From Aureimonas sp. AU12 (lineage in GTDB: Bacteria; Pseudomonadota; Alphaproteobacteria; Rhizobiales; Rhizobiaceae), in NCBI RefSeq assembly GCF_001463705.1, contig NZ_BBWH01000001.1, positions 124,001 to 188,000 on the forward strand: a stretch of DNA of 64,000 nucleotides, written 5' to 3'. Made by a program: the position numbers and the translations under genes. Positions 44,656 through 53,879 of the stretch are shown here, in pieces. Each line of letters begins with the position of its first letter. The stretch's first letter is position 1. The notes beneath the pieces are model-generated. The model had not been told where the DNA came from, did not search any database, and worked only from the letters and a program-made list of their open reading frames with translations.

Positions 44656-45330
44656 ATGCCCGAAGTCATCTTCAACGGCCCGGCCGGACGCCTGGAAGGC
44701 CGCTACCAGGCGTCGAAGGAGAAGAACGCGCCGATCGCGATCGTTCTCCATCCGCACCCCCGTTTCGGCGGGACGATGAACAACCAGATCGTTTATCGCC
44801 TCTTCTACATGTTCGTCGAACGCGGCTTCACGACGCTGCGCTTCAATTTCCGCGGCATCGGTCGCAGCCAGGGCGAGTTCGATCACGGATCGGGCGAGCT
44901 CTCGGATGCCGCGTCGGCGCTCGACTGGATCCAGGGCCTGCACCCCGATTCCAAGCATTGCTGGGTGGCGGGCTATTCGTTCGGCTCGTGGATCGGCATG
45001 CAGCTTCTCATGCGCCGCCCCGAGATCGAGGGCTTCATGTCGATCGCGCCGCAGCCCAACTCCTACGACTTCTCGTTCCTCGCGCCCTGCCCGTCGTCCG
45101 GGCTGATCATCCATGGCGAGAAGGACCGCGTGGCGCCCCCGAAGGACGTTCAAGGTCTCGTCGACAAGTTGAAGACGCAGAAGGGCATTCTCATCACGCA
45201 GAAGACCCTTCTTGGTGCGAACCACTTCTTCACCGACCATTCCGACGAGCTGATGGCGGAGTGCTCCGACTATCTCGACCGGCGCCTCGCCGGCGAACTG
45301 TCGGACGTGCGCCCCAAGCGCCTGAAGTAA
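44656..45330 (+). CDS. Alpha/beta hydrolase (COG2945-like)
   Basis: A 224-residue cytoplasmic alpha/beta hydrolase. The oxyanion stretch is [13 protein letters not shown], the nucleophile elbow is AGYSFGSW (Ser108), the acid lies in [10 protein letters not shown], and the histidine in GANHFF. This layout is typical of a widely conserved bacterial group annotated only as hydrolases. It is divergent from the suf operon across the ICE and is followed by tyrS after 98 bases. The substrate is unknown. Confidence 0.9.
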   Translation: MPEVIFNGPAGRLEGRYQASKEKNAPIAIVLHPHPRFGGTMNNQIVYRLFYMFVERGFTTLRFNFRGIGRSQGEFDHGSGELSDAASALDWIQGLHPDSKHCWVAGYSFGSWIGMQLLMRRPEIEGFMSIAPQPNSYDFSFLAPCPSSGLIIHGEKDRVAPPKDVQGLVDKLKTQKGILITQKTLLGANHFFTDHSDELMAECSDYLDRRLAGELSDVRPKRLK

Positions 45331-45428
45331 CCGCTCCGCCTCCCGGCGGACACCATCTCCCGATCGCCGCCGACGTGCCGCCCGATCCCGGCGCGCGTCG
45401 GCTTCGCGATTCCGACCGAGGACTCCCG

Positions 45429-46673
45429 ATGACCGGGTTCAAATCCGAGTTCATGCACACGCTGTCCGAGCGTGGCTTCATTCACCAGACGTCGGACGAC
45501 ACCGGCTTGGACAAGCTCTTCGCGAGCGAGAGCGTCTCTGGCTATATCGGCTTCGACGCCACGGCCACGAGCCTGCATGCGGGTTCGCTCATCCAGATCA
45601 TGATGCTGCACTGGATGCAGAAGACCGGCCACAAGCCGATCGCTCTGATGGGCGGCGGCACGTCGATGATCGGTGATCCGTCCTTCAAGGACGAGGCCCG
45701 GCGCATGCTGTCGGTGGACGACATCGCCGTGAATATCGAGGGCATCGGCCGACAGTTCGGCCGCTACCTCGATTTCGGTGCCGGCGCGTCGATGGTCAAC
45801 AATGCCGATTGGCTGCTGGACATCAACTACGTCTCGTTCCTGCGCGACGTCGGCCGCCATTTCTCGGTCAACCGGATGCTCTCGTTCGATTCCGTGAAGC
45901 TGCGGCTGGACCGCGAGCAGTCGCTGTCCTTCCTCGAATTCAACTACATGATCCTGCAAGCCTACGACTTCGTCGAGCTGAACCGGCGCCATGGCGTGCG
46001 GCTGCAGATGGGCGGCTCCGACCAGTGGGGCAACATCATCAACGGCATCGAGCTCGGTCGGCGCATGGACGGAGCGGAGCTCTACGCCCTCACCTCGCCG
46101 CTCCTGACCTCGTCGTCCGGTGCTAAGATGGGCAAGACCGCGAACGGCGCGGTCTGGCTCAACGCCGACATGATGAGTCCCTACGATTTCTGGCAGTATT
46201 GGCGCAACACCGAGGACGCCGATGTCGGCCGCTTCCTCAAGCTCTACACGACCCTGCCGATGAACGAGATAGCGCGGCTGGCCGTGCTCGGCGGCGCCGA
46301 GATCAACGAGGCCAAGAAGCAGCTGGCGACCGAGATCACCGCCATGCTGCACGGGCGCGCCGCCGCCGACGAGGCCGCGGAGACCGCGCGCAAGACCTTC
46401 GAGGAAGGTTCGGTCGCCGCGACGCTGCCGACGATCGAGTTGCCTGCCGCGGAGATCGAGGATGGGATCGGGATCCTCGCGCTCGTGGTCAAGGCGGGTC
46501 TCGCCACGTCGAACGGCGAAGCCCGCCGGCACGTCGCGGGCGGTGCCGTCCGCGTCAATGACGAGGCGGTGTCGGACGAGCGGATGACGGTCGGGACGGA
46601 TGCGTTTCGCGACGGCGCGGTGAAGCTTTCTCTTGGCAAGAAGCGCCACGTGCTGGTGCGCGCCGCCGGCTGA
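45429..46673 (+). CDS. tyrS: Tyrosine--tRNA ligase
   Basis: A 414-residue class-I aminoacyl-tRNA synthetase charging tRNA-Tyr. The HIGH-type motif is LHAGSL (near residue 49). The KMSKS-type loop reads AKMGKT (near 232), the form used by this TyrS subgroup. A C-terminal S4 RNA-binding domain follows (about 340-410, [17 protein letters not shown]). ATG 45429 gives the family N-terminus [18 protein letters not shown] hairpin follows 23 bases after the stop. Confidence 0.97.
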   Translation: MTGFKSEFMHTLSERGFIHQTSDDTGLDKLFASESVSGYIGFDATATSLHAGSLIQIMMLHWMQKTGHKPIALMGGGTSMIGDPSFKDEARRMLSVDDIAVNIEGIGRQFGRYLDFGAGASMVNNADWLLDINYVSFLRDVGRHFSVNRMLSFDSVKLRLDREQSLSFLEFNYMILQAYDFVELNRRHGVRLQMGGSDQWGNIINGIELGRRMDGAELYALTSPLLTSSSGAKMGKTANGAVWLNADMMSPYDFWQYWRNTEDADVGRFLKLYTTLPMNEIARLAVLGGAEINEAKKQLATEITAMLHGRAAADEAAETARKTFEEGSVAATLPTIELPAAEIEDGIGILALVVKAGLATSNGEARRHVAGGAVRVNDEAVSDERMTVGTDAFRDGAVKLSLGKKRHVLVRAAG

Positions 46674-46696
46674 TCTCTCCGACACGCGAGGCTTGG

Positions 46697-46730
46697 AAAG
46701 GGGCGGCGCGGGACATCGCGTCGCCCCTTT
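46697..46730 (+). terminator. Probable terminator of tyrS
   Basis: AAAGGGGCG (46697-46705) pairs with CGCCCCTTT (46722-46730), with a further GCG/CGC pairing inside. The T-rich end is short (TTTGCTTC), so termination strength is uncertain. Confidence 0.6.
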
Positions 46731-46869
46731 GCTTCTGCCGTCTGGTCCTCCGGGGAGCCCGGCTTAGGTTCGCTTGCGGATCAGCCAGAGGATGCCTCGT
46801 GCCCGCCATCGAACAGACCGCCGTCTCACATACGCAGCGCCAAACCGAGCCCTTGCGAGTGTCGTGCTG

Positions 46870-47529
46870 ATGGCGACGCTCGTCACCGTCCTGCGCAGCG
46901 GCGGCCGCTACGACGGCATCTGGGTCGAGCGCCTGGTCGAGGGCTTCCGCCGCCATGCCCCCGCCTTCGATCGCTTCGTCTGCCTCACCGATCTCGCGCT
47001 CGATCTTCCGGGTGTCGAATGTATCGCGCTCCGACACGACTGGCCGGCCTGGTGGTCGAAGATGGAAGCTTTTCGTCCGGGCCTCTTCACCGGCACCGTG
47101 CTGCTCTGCGACCTCGACACGGTGATCGCCGGCGATGCCTCCGCCCTCGCCCAACCTGGGCTCGCCGCGATGGAAGATCATTTCCACAAGCACCGTCTGT
47201 CCAGCGCGCTGCTGCGATGGGACGGCGACGAGCTCGCATTCCTCTACGACGCCTTTGCCGCCGAGCCCGAACGCTGGATGACCCCGGGCGCCTGCGGGCA
47301 GGTGCCGAACGCGGTTCACGGCGATCAGGTGGTCATCGACCATCTGCTCCGCAAAGCCGACCGACGGCCCGCCTTCTTCCAGTCGGCCTCGCCCGGGCTC
47401 CTCGAATTCTACGATCCGGCCCGATCGCACTACGATGGCGTCGTGATCTTCATCGGAGACGCCAAGCCGGACCTTGCGGGCGAGCCGATCGCGTCGCTCT
47501 GGGCCGGACGCGTCCGCGGGCCGGCCTAG
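46870..47529 (+). CDS. Glycosyltransferase-like protein (DxD-type)
   Basis: A 219-residue protein with a GT-A-like core: a first strand ATLVTVLRSGG, the segment PAWWSKMEAFRPGLF, and a DxD-type metal motif LLCDLDTVIAGD (near residue 80). A late HGDQVVIDHLL resembles the conserved end of GT8-like enzymes. It probably transfers a sugar to a surface glycan, but donor and acceptor are unknown. The frame opens at 46774, but ATG 46870 begins the first strand. Its stop overlaps the stop of the convergent AsmA-like gene by four bases. Confidence 0.65.
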   Translation: MATLVTVLRSGGRYDGIWVERLVEGFRRHAPAFDRFVCLTDLALDLPGVECIALRHDWPAWWSKMEAFRPGLFTGTVLLCDLDTVIAGDASALAQPGLAAMEDHFHKHRLSSALLRWDGDELAFLYDAFAAEPERWMTPGACGQVPNAVHGDQVVIDHLLRKADRRPAFFQSASPGLLEFYDPARSHYDGVVIFIGDAKPDLAGEPIASLWAGRVRGPA

Positions 47530-50500
47530 CGGGCCGGTTCGTAGGAGAAGATCTGCCGGAAGATGCCGGGCGCGATCGCCGAGATCGGGTTCACTACGAG
47601 GCTCGGCGCGGCGAAGGGACCGCTGAGGTGGTAGGTGATCCCGATTAGGCCGCCCTCGTTGCCGTTGCCGAGGATCTGGCCGAGAATCGGGATGGCGCCG
47701 AACACCCGGTTGATGCCGTAAGCCGGCATGAACGACCCCGCGATATCGATCCGGCTTTTGGGGTCGTACAGCGTTCCCGCGAAGCTCGAGCCGAAGACCG
47801 GACCTCTTACGATCCCGTCGGCGACACGCAGCGTACCGCCGCGATAATTGAGGTTGGCCGAGGCCTGATCGAAGAAGGCGCGCTCCGTCCGCAGGTCCTG
47901 CCCGAGCGCTTGGCTGAGGCTGGCGGACTTCGGATCGGGCGCCGAGCCGACGATGCGCGACAGACGCGGTTCGTCGACGAGCGTGACGTTCGCCATCCGC
48001 AAGCGCCCGCCGTAGCCGGCATCGGCGGAGCCGACGAGTTCGAGCGTTGCCTGCCCGCCTTCCATGTGGTCGTAGAAGCCGGTGAAGGCGAGCAGCGCAC
48101 CGGCGTCATTCGAGGCGATGCGGATGGCGCGACTGTCGCCGCGCGGCGACAGGTCCCCGCTGAGCGTGCCGCCGCCGGCCGTGCCCGCAAGGCTCAGCGC
48201 GGCCATCTGCCCCTTGGCGCTGGCGTAGTTCAGCGAAAAGTCGCGGATGGCGCGACCATTGAAGCCGCCGAGCTGGTCGATATCGGCGGTCACGTCGAAC
48301 GTCCCACCGCCCACCCGCCCGGTCTTGTCCTGCCCGATGGTCGATTTCAGTTCGGCGAGGATCGGGCGGGCATCGAACTTGGCTCCCGACAGGTCGATCC
48401 CGTAGCCGTTGCCATGGCGGGTCACGTCGACATTCACGTCGTCGCCGGGGTTGAAGGCGACGTTGCGCAGGGCCGCACGCCGTAACCCCGTCTTGTCGAT
48501 CGAGACCGATCCATCCGCGCGGAAACCGTCGCCGCGCAGTTCGATATCGTCGAGCATCGTGCCGTCGTCGCCCTGCTTGAGGGCGAAGGACAGCGTCGCG
48601 GGAACGCCCGCGCCCTTCTTCCAGGCGATGACCGGAAGGTCGAGGGTGGTATCGGTCAACTGCAGCTTGGCGCGCAGCCCGTCCTTGCCGTCCGTCACCT
48701 CGGCGGCGATCGGCCCGTCCACGACCTCGGCGAGAGCCGGTACGAGTTCGGCGACCTTCTTCGAGGGCACTTTCAGCGCAATGTCGATCTGACGATCTCC
48801 GATTGGCTTCGCGCCGAAGGGGATGGCGAACATGAGGTCGGCTGGCAGACCGTCCATCGCCCCCTTGAGGTCGCCGCTCGCCTGTCCGGGTATCACCCGA
48901 ACGACGCCGTCGAGCCCGGTGAAGCGGCGACCCTGGATCGGTTGTCCGAGATCGCCATCGGTCAGCCGCGCCTCGACGCCCCAGCCGAGAAGTTGATCCG
49001 CCGGTGCGATGCCTTCGCCGAGCCGCAGCGACGCCGTCACGTCCGCATCAACCGAGCCCGACGCGAGCGCCGGATCGGCGTCGAGGGAGCGCAATGCGCG
49101 GATCGGATCGGCGTTGGCCACGTCGAGAACGCCCGCCAGCCCGCCGCTCGCCTTGAGGGTCAGGTCGATCATCAGATCGCGCCGATGCCCCTCGGCGGGC
49201 TTGCCCAGCACCACGGTCGATGCGCCGATAGCGACGTCGTCATGGGCCTCGACCTTCGCCGAATCGACGAAGACGGTGGTCGTGCTGCCTCGCGTTTCCA
49301 GCCGTCCGTTGGCTTCGCGCAGGCGCGGCACCGTGCCGATGGTGAGCACATCGGCCTGTGCCAATGCGAGGTCCAGCCTGAGTTCACGGTCGGTCGGCGC
49401 GTTGTCCGGCCTGAACGCGGTCCCCAGCCGGTCGCGCGTCACCTCGATGTCGATCGTCCCAGCGGGGATGCGGGCTTCGTCGCCCACATGGGCGAGAACC
49501 CATGCGCGCGCCTTGCCCGAGATCACGAAGGGCCAGAAGGCCTTGATGTCCTCGGCGGCCAGTTCCGAGGCGGCAATGTGGAGCGAGGTCACATCGTCCG
49601 GCGCGCCGGCTCGATAGGCCGCCTGCCCTTCGAGCCGCCCGGACGCCGGCAGGAGTTCGAGACGCGTCAGATCCGCCGTCCGTGCCAGGGGGTTCACCTG
49701 CCCGTCGATCCAGAAGCTGGCGGTCCGTGGCTCGTCTGCCGCCCTACGTCCGACCTTCGAGATTGCGTTGCCGGCGCCGACGCGAAACTGCAGGCGCTCG
49801 GAGTCCACCGCACCGTCAACCACGACGGGCTCGATCGAGCCCTCGGCATCGAAGGCGACGTCCGCGAACCGCATCGGGCTCTTCAGAAGCAGGAGCCGAT
49901 CTTCGCCCTCCCGATATTCGAGACCAAGAGCGATGCTCTCGATGCGCGTGTGGTTGAGGCCCAGTTGCAGCTGGCCTTCGCCGACATGCAGGCCGGCTCG
50001 CAGGACCGGCGTTCCCGTCATCTCCTCCCGGCTCATGCTGGCTTCGAACGAGACATCCGAATCGCTGCCGAACGGACGCTCGTCGAGAACCTGCGTCACC
50101 GGTGCGGGCGGCAGCACGTCTTCGAGCTGGATCTGCCCCGATCGCAGGGAGAAGCCCAGAAGTCGCGAGGTTTCGGAATCGAACTGGGCCGCCCCCGCAA
50201 GCGCGACTGGGACGAGGCCGATATCGAAGCGGGACGAGAGCTGGAGCGAGCCGTCGAAGCTGCGATGCAACTCGGCGCGGTCGAGCTGCAGTTCCGACGA
50301 GGCGCCGAACTGGGCGGGAAGGCCCTCGACGGTGATGTCCGTGAAGGACACCGTGTCGAAATGATAGGCCTGCAGGGCCTGGAGTTGGCGCTCGATCGTG
50401 CGGATGGCGCTGTCGGCGGTGCGCGAGATGCGCGAGCGGACAGGTTCGTCCGCCGCTACGACCGCAGGCGACGGCGTCGGCGCGGTTTCGTTGGCCCGCT

Positions 50501-50921
50501 GCGCCACCACGCGGCGGTAGCGTTCCGAGGCGGTCTCGCTGAAGGCTGCGAGATCGATTCGTGCGCCCTCGATCTCCAGCCGACCGAACTCCAGAGACCC
50601 GCCGACGAGCGGCAGCAGGCGAAGCGCCACCGAAACCCGGTCGACATCGGAGCGCAGATCCGGGCGATCCTTGCGCTGCAGGGTCACGCCGTTCCAGTTC
50701 AGGGCGAGCGTGCCGTCGCGGCGCACCTCGAAGCTCTGCTCGCCGAGCGACGCCTGATAGGCGGGGCCGAGCAGACGCCCGAGGGCGGCCGTCGTTTGGT
50801 CGCGCACGAAGGTTTCGCCTGTTTCCGTCCCGAAGAGAAAGCCGATGGCACCGGCTGCTGCGAGGGAAAGAAAGAGGACGAGACTGACGAGCGCACCGCA
50901 GAAGCGGAACAGTCGCCTCAT
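47526..50921 (-). CDS. Large AsmA/YhdP-like envelope protein
   Basis: A 1131-residue protein anchored by one N-terminal helix (RLFRFCGALVSLVLFLSLAA...). The rest is a long periplasmic beta-rich region of the AsmA/TamB/YhdP group (DUF3971-type), with repeats of amphipathic strands from about residue 50 to 1110 and an ending such as GIFRQIFSYEPAR. Members form hydrophobic grooves that carry phospholipid between the membranes; that role is from the family. Its start faces the bcp region. Confidence 0.8.
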   Translation of the reverse strand: MRRLFRFCGALVSLVLFLSLAAAGAIGFLFGTETGETFVRDQTTAALGRLLGPAYQASLGEQSFEVRRDGTLALNWNGVTLQRKDRPDLRSDVDRVSVALRLLPLVGGSLEFGRLEIEGARIDLAAFSETASERYRRVVAQRANETAPTPSPAVVAADEPVRSRISRTADSAIRTIERQLQALQAYHFDTVSFTDITVEGLPAQFGASSELQLDRAELHRSFDGSLQLSSRFDIGLVPVALAGAAQFDSETSRLLGFSLRSGQIQLEDVLPPAPVTQVLDERPFGSDSDVSFEASMSREEMTGTPVLRAGLHVGEGQLQLGLNHTRIESIALGLEYREGEDRLLLLKSPMRFADVAFDAEGSIEPVVVDGAVDSERLQFRVGAGNAISKVGRRAADEPRTASFWIDGQVNPLARTADLTRLELLPASGRLEGQAAYRAGAPDDVTSLHIAASELAAEDIKAFWPFVISGKARAWVLAHVGDEARIPAGTIDIEVTRDRLGTAFRPDNAPTDRELRLDLALAQADVLTIGTVPRLREANGRLETRGSTTTVFVDSAKVEAHDDVAIGASTVVLGKPAEGHRRDLMIDLTLKASGGLAGVLDVANADPIRALRSLDADPALASGSVDADVTASLRLGEGIAPADQLLGWGVEARLTDGDLGQPIQGRRFTGLDGVVRVIPGQASGDLKGAMDGLPADLMFAIPFGAKPIGDRQIDIALKVPSKKVAELVPALAEVVDGPIAAEVTDGKDGLRAKLQLTDTTLDLPVIAWKKGAGVPATLSFALKQGDDGTMLDDIELRGDGFRADGSVSIDKTGLRRAALRNVAFNPGDDVNVDVTRHGNGYGIDLSGAKFDARPILAELKSTIGQDKTGRVGGGTFDVTADIDQLGGFNGRAIRDFSLNYASAKGQMAALSLAGTAGGGTLSGDLSPRGDSRAIRIASNDAGALLAFTGFYDHMEGGQATLELVGSADAGYGGRLRMANVTLVDEPRLSRIVGSAPDPKSASLSQALGQDLRTERAFFDQASANLNYRGGTLRVADGIVRGPVFGSSFAGTLYDPKSRIDIAGSFMPAYGINRVFGAIPILGQILGNGNEGGLIGITYHLSGPFAAPSLVVNPISAIAPGIFRQIFSYEPAR

Positions 50922-51162
50922 CGGCGAGATCCGCCCGCCGGCCCTCGGCCGGGATGAGAGAGCGCCTGCCGACAGCGGTCGGCTCGAGAGAGTGGCGCCA
51001 TGGGGGTCCCCGTATCGATCGTATAAACTGTCAGAATCATGAACCCGCCGGGCTGCCGCATAGGATATGCCGCGTTATATCAGCGAGCGCGTCCATCGCG
51101 GCAGCCTCGCCGCCACCGGTGGGCCCGTCATGGCGTCGCATTTGGCCGAAAGGAAGGCTTTC

Positions 51163-51642
51163 ATGAGCACACCCGTTGTCGGTGACGATTGTCCCGCGTT
51201 CGACTTGCCCGAGGCCGACGGCAGTCGCGTCACGAAGCCGTCGCTGTCCGGCCATCCCTTCGTCCTCTACTTCTACCCGAAGGACGACACGTCGGGCTGC
51301 ACGCTCGAAGCGATCGAGTTCACCGCGCTGATCGACCAGTTCGACGCCGCCGGCACGCCCGTTCTCGGTGTGTCCCCGGACCCGGTGAAGCAGCACTGCA
51401 AGTTCCGCGACAAGCATGCGCTGAAGGTCAAGCTCCTGTCGGACGAGGAAAAATCCCTCATCCAAGCCTTTGGGGTCTGGGCGCAGAAGAGCATGTACGG
51501 AAAGACCTACATGGGCGTCGAGCGGACCACCGTGCTGGTCGGTGCTGACGGCCGGATCGCGCAGGTCTGGCCTAAGGTCAAGGTGCCCGGCCATGCGCAG
51601 GAGGTGCTGGCGGCTGCGCAGGCGCTCGCGAAGGGCGCCTGA
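51163..51642 (+). CDS. bcp: Peroxiredoxin (Bcp/PrxQ family)
   Basis: A 159-residue thioredoxin-fold peroxidase that reduces hydroperoxides. The peroxidatic cysteine is Cys46 in DDTSGCTLEA. Position 51, where many Bcp proteins carry the resolving cysteine, is Ile, so it is either a one-Cys type or uses Cys79 or an outside thiol. ATG 51163 has AAGGAAGG (51150-51157) just before; earlier ATGs give no family match. The stop overlaps the DUF455 start by one base (TGATG). Confidence 0.93.
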   Translation: MSTPVVGDDCPAFDLPEADGSRVTKPSLSGHPFVLYFYPKDDTSGCTLEAIEFTALIDQFDAAGTPVLGVSPDPVKQHCKFRDKHALKVKLLSDEEKSLIQAFGVWAQKSMYGKTYMGVERTTVLVGADGRIAQVWPKVKVPGHAQEVLAAAQALAKGA

Positions 51643-52463
51643 TGGCGGCTGAGCGACCGACGACGCTGCGCGGGCTGGCGATCGAGGCCCTGACATCGGC
51701 CGATCTCGATGCCAAGCGGCGGCTGACGACCGAGGCGGGCGAACGTTGGTTCGCGCGCCAGCTCGGCCTCTCTGCGCCCGGTGATCCCGCGCTTCCGTCG
51801 CGGCCGGGACGACCGGAGAAGCCCGATCTCGTCTCGCCCCGGCACGTGCCGCGTCGCTCGGTCCATTCGCTGGAGGGGCGGATCGCGATGATCCACGCCC
51901 TCGCCCATATCGAGCTGAACGCCATCGACCTCGCGCTCGACATCGTGGCGCGCTTCTGCGGCCAGCCGGTTCCCCGGTCGTTCTTCGACGGCTGGATGAC
52001 GGTCGCGATGGAGGAGGCCAAGCATTTCGGCCTCCTATCCGGCCGGCTCCGCGATCTCGGCTCGCATTACGGCGCGATGCCGGCCCATGACGGGCTATGG
52101 CAGGCGGTGGAGGCCACCGCGCACGATCTCACCGCGCGACTCGCCATCGTGCCGCTGATCCTCGAAGCGCGTGGCCTCGACGTGACGCCCTCGCTCCTGC
52201 AGAAGCTAGAGGAGGCTCGCGATCCCGAGACCGGCGCCATCCTCGAGATCATCTATAACGACGAGAAGAAGCACGTCGCCATCGGCGCCAAGTGGTTCCG
52301 ATTCCTCTGCGCGCGCCAGCGGATCGACCCGGCGCGGCGGTTTCAGGAACTCGTGCGCGAGTGCTTCCGCGGCGACGTGAAGCCGCCGTTCAACGACCGG
52401 GCGCGGGCCGAAGCTGGGCTGACGCCGACCTTCTACCGGTCTCTCTCGCCGCTTTCGTCCTGA
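51642..52463 (+). CDS. DUF455 ferritin-like protein
   Basis: A 273-residue protein of the DUF455 ferritin-like family. Helix pairs carry potential di-iron ligands: ALAHIELNAIDLALD, AMEEAKHFGLLSGR and IIYNDEKKHVAIGAKWF, each with Glu and His in ExxH-like positions. A di-iron oxidase or radical-scavenging role is plausible; the family is not well characterised. It is translationally coupled to bcp (TGATG overlap), suggesting a peroxide/iron-related task. Confidence 0.85.
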   Translation: MAAERPTTLRGLAIEALTSADLDAKRRLTTEAGERWFARQLGLSAPGDPALPSRPGRPEKPDLVSPRHVPRRSVHSLEGRIAMIHALAHIELNAIDLALDIVARFCGQPVPRSFFDGWMTVAMEEAKHFGLLSGRLRDLGSHYGAMPAHDGLWQAVEATAHDLTARLAIVPLILEARGLDVTPSLLQKLEEARDPETGAILEIIYNDEKKHVAIGAKWFRFLCARQRIDPARRFQELVRECFRGDVKPPFNDRARAEAGLTPTFYRSLSPLSS

Positions 52464-52519
52464 CGATCGAACCTTCATCCACCGGAGTTTCAACCCGGCG
52501 TTAACCTTAACGATGTTGA

Positions 52520-53809
52520 ATGCCCGAGACGCAGCCGTCCGCGCCGCAAGTTTGGGTCTGTTCGACGATGAGTTTGGTCACGCAACGCGACGTGTTCGGC
52601 AAGCGGTCCGCTCCCCATACGATCGTCATCGCGCGCGGCGACAAGGTTCGGCACTGGACTGTTCGCCCCTGGCTCCTAGCCACCGGGACGGCGCTGGCCG
52701 GACTGCTCGTCGTCGCCGGGATCGGCGCGACCGGCGTGTTCTTCCTGGGCGGCCATGTCGTCGAGGCCCTGCAGACCCGCGAGGCTCGCGCCACCGCCGC
52801 CTACGAGCAGCGCATCGCGGACCTGCGCAACCAACTCGACAAGATCACCACGCGCCAGCACGTCGTGCGGGAAACCGTCGGCGCCGAGGTCGAGAAGCTG
52901 ATCGACCAGCAGGTCGAACTCGCGGACCGTTTCGAACAGCTGGAGCCGCTGCTGGCCAAGGCCCGAGCGCAGGGCCTGTTGCCATCGTCGGCCCTGCCCT
53001 CGCCAGAGATCGCAGCGCCCTCTTCCGACGGCCCTCTGCCAGCCTGGAAGAGCACGGATCTGCGCCGCTCGTTCGACGACGTCCGCGCCCTACCCGGCGA
53101 ACGGGTGGAACTCGCCGAACTCGCAGGCCACGTGCTGCCGACGATCCGGCGCTCCGCCGAACTGGCCGATGCCGAACAGTCGGCGCAGGTCGCCGCCCTC
53201 GCGAAGCGGGCGGAGACGAAGGCCGATCGTGTGGCGACGCTTCTCTCGTCCATCGGCGTCGATCTGCGCGGCGAGGCGACCGATGGCGTCGGCGGACCGT
53301 TCGTGCCCGTCTCCGCCGGCGATGGCTTCGCCGACAGCCTGGCGCAGCTCGACGCGTCGCTGAGCCTTCTGGAAAAGCTGAAGACGCGATCCGACCGGCT
53401 GCCGTTGGCAGAGCCGATGCCCGGCGGCACGCAGTCTTCGGTCTTCGGCGTGCGGCTCGACCCGTTCTTCGGGCGCGAGGCGATGCACACCGGCGTCGAT
53501 TTCGCCATCCGCTCGGGAACACCGGTCCATCCGACCGCACCGGGTCGCGTCACCTCGGCGGGCGAGGCCGGCGGTTACGGACTGATGGTCGAGGTCGACC
53601 ACGGTGCCGGCGTCAGCACGCGCTACGGGCATCTGTCGCGGGTCGACGTCGCGGTGGGTGATGCCGTTGAGACTGGCAACACGATCGGCGCGGTCGGCTC
53701 CACCGGACGCAGCACCGGCCCGCATCTCCATTACGAGGTTCGGTTGGCCGATCAGGCCGTCGATCCCGAGCGCTACATCCGCGCTGGTCGCAAGCTCGCC
53801 GCCCTCTGA
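52520..53809 (+). CDS. M23-family peptidoglycan endopeptidase (LytM-type)
   Basis: A 429-residue protein with a cytoplasmic start (FGKRSAPHTIVIARGDKVRH), one membrane span (about 53-77), a coiled-coil-forming region (about 85-150), and a C-terminal LytM domain (about 305-425). The zinc ligands are in HTGVDFA and the HxH in GPHLHYEVR, so the peptidase looks active. It should cleave peptidoglycan cross-links or activate amidases during division. The ATG at 52568 is an alternative start; neither has a clear ribosome site. It is followed by a shared terminator. Confidence 0.88.
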   Translation: MPETQPSAPQVWVCSTMSLVTQRDVFGKRSAPHTIVIARGDKVRHWTVRPWLLATGTALAGLLVVAGIGATGVFFLGGHVVEALQTREARATAAYEQRIADLRNQLDKITTRQHVVRETVGAEVEKLIDQQVELADRFEQLEPLLAKARAQGLLPSSALPSPEIAAPSSDGPLPAWKSTDLRRSFDDVRALPGERVELAELAGHVLPTIRRSAELADAEQSAQVAALAKRAETKADRVATLLSSIGVDLRGEATDGVGGPFVPVSAGDGFADSLAQLDASLSLLEKLKTRSDRLPLAEPMPGGTQSSVFGVRLDPFFGREAMHTGVDFAIRSGTPVHPTAPGRVTSAGEAGGYGLMVEVDHGAGVSTRYGHLSRVDVAVGDAVETGNTIGAVGSTGRSTGPHLHYEVRLADQAVDPERYIRAGRKLAAL

Positions 53810-53820
53810 GACCACCGATG

Positions 53821-53857
53821 AAAAACCCCGGTCGCGCTCTCGCGCCCCGGGGTTCTT
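53821..53857. terminator. Bidirectional terminator between M23 peptidase and prfB genes
   Basis: AACCCCGG (53824-53831) pairs with CCGGGGTT (53847-53854) around a GC-rich loop. On the minus strand it is followed by TTTTT, a good prfB terminator; on the plus strand it is followed by CTTGTC. Confidence 0.75.
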
Positions 53858-53879
53858 GTCTGTCGGTGACGCGACGGCG

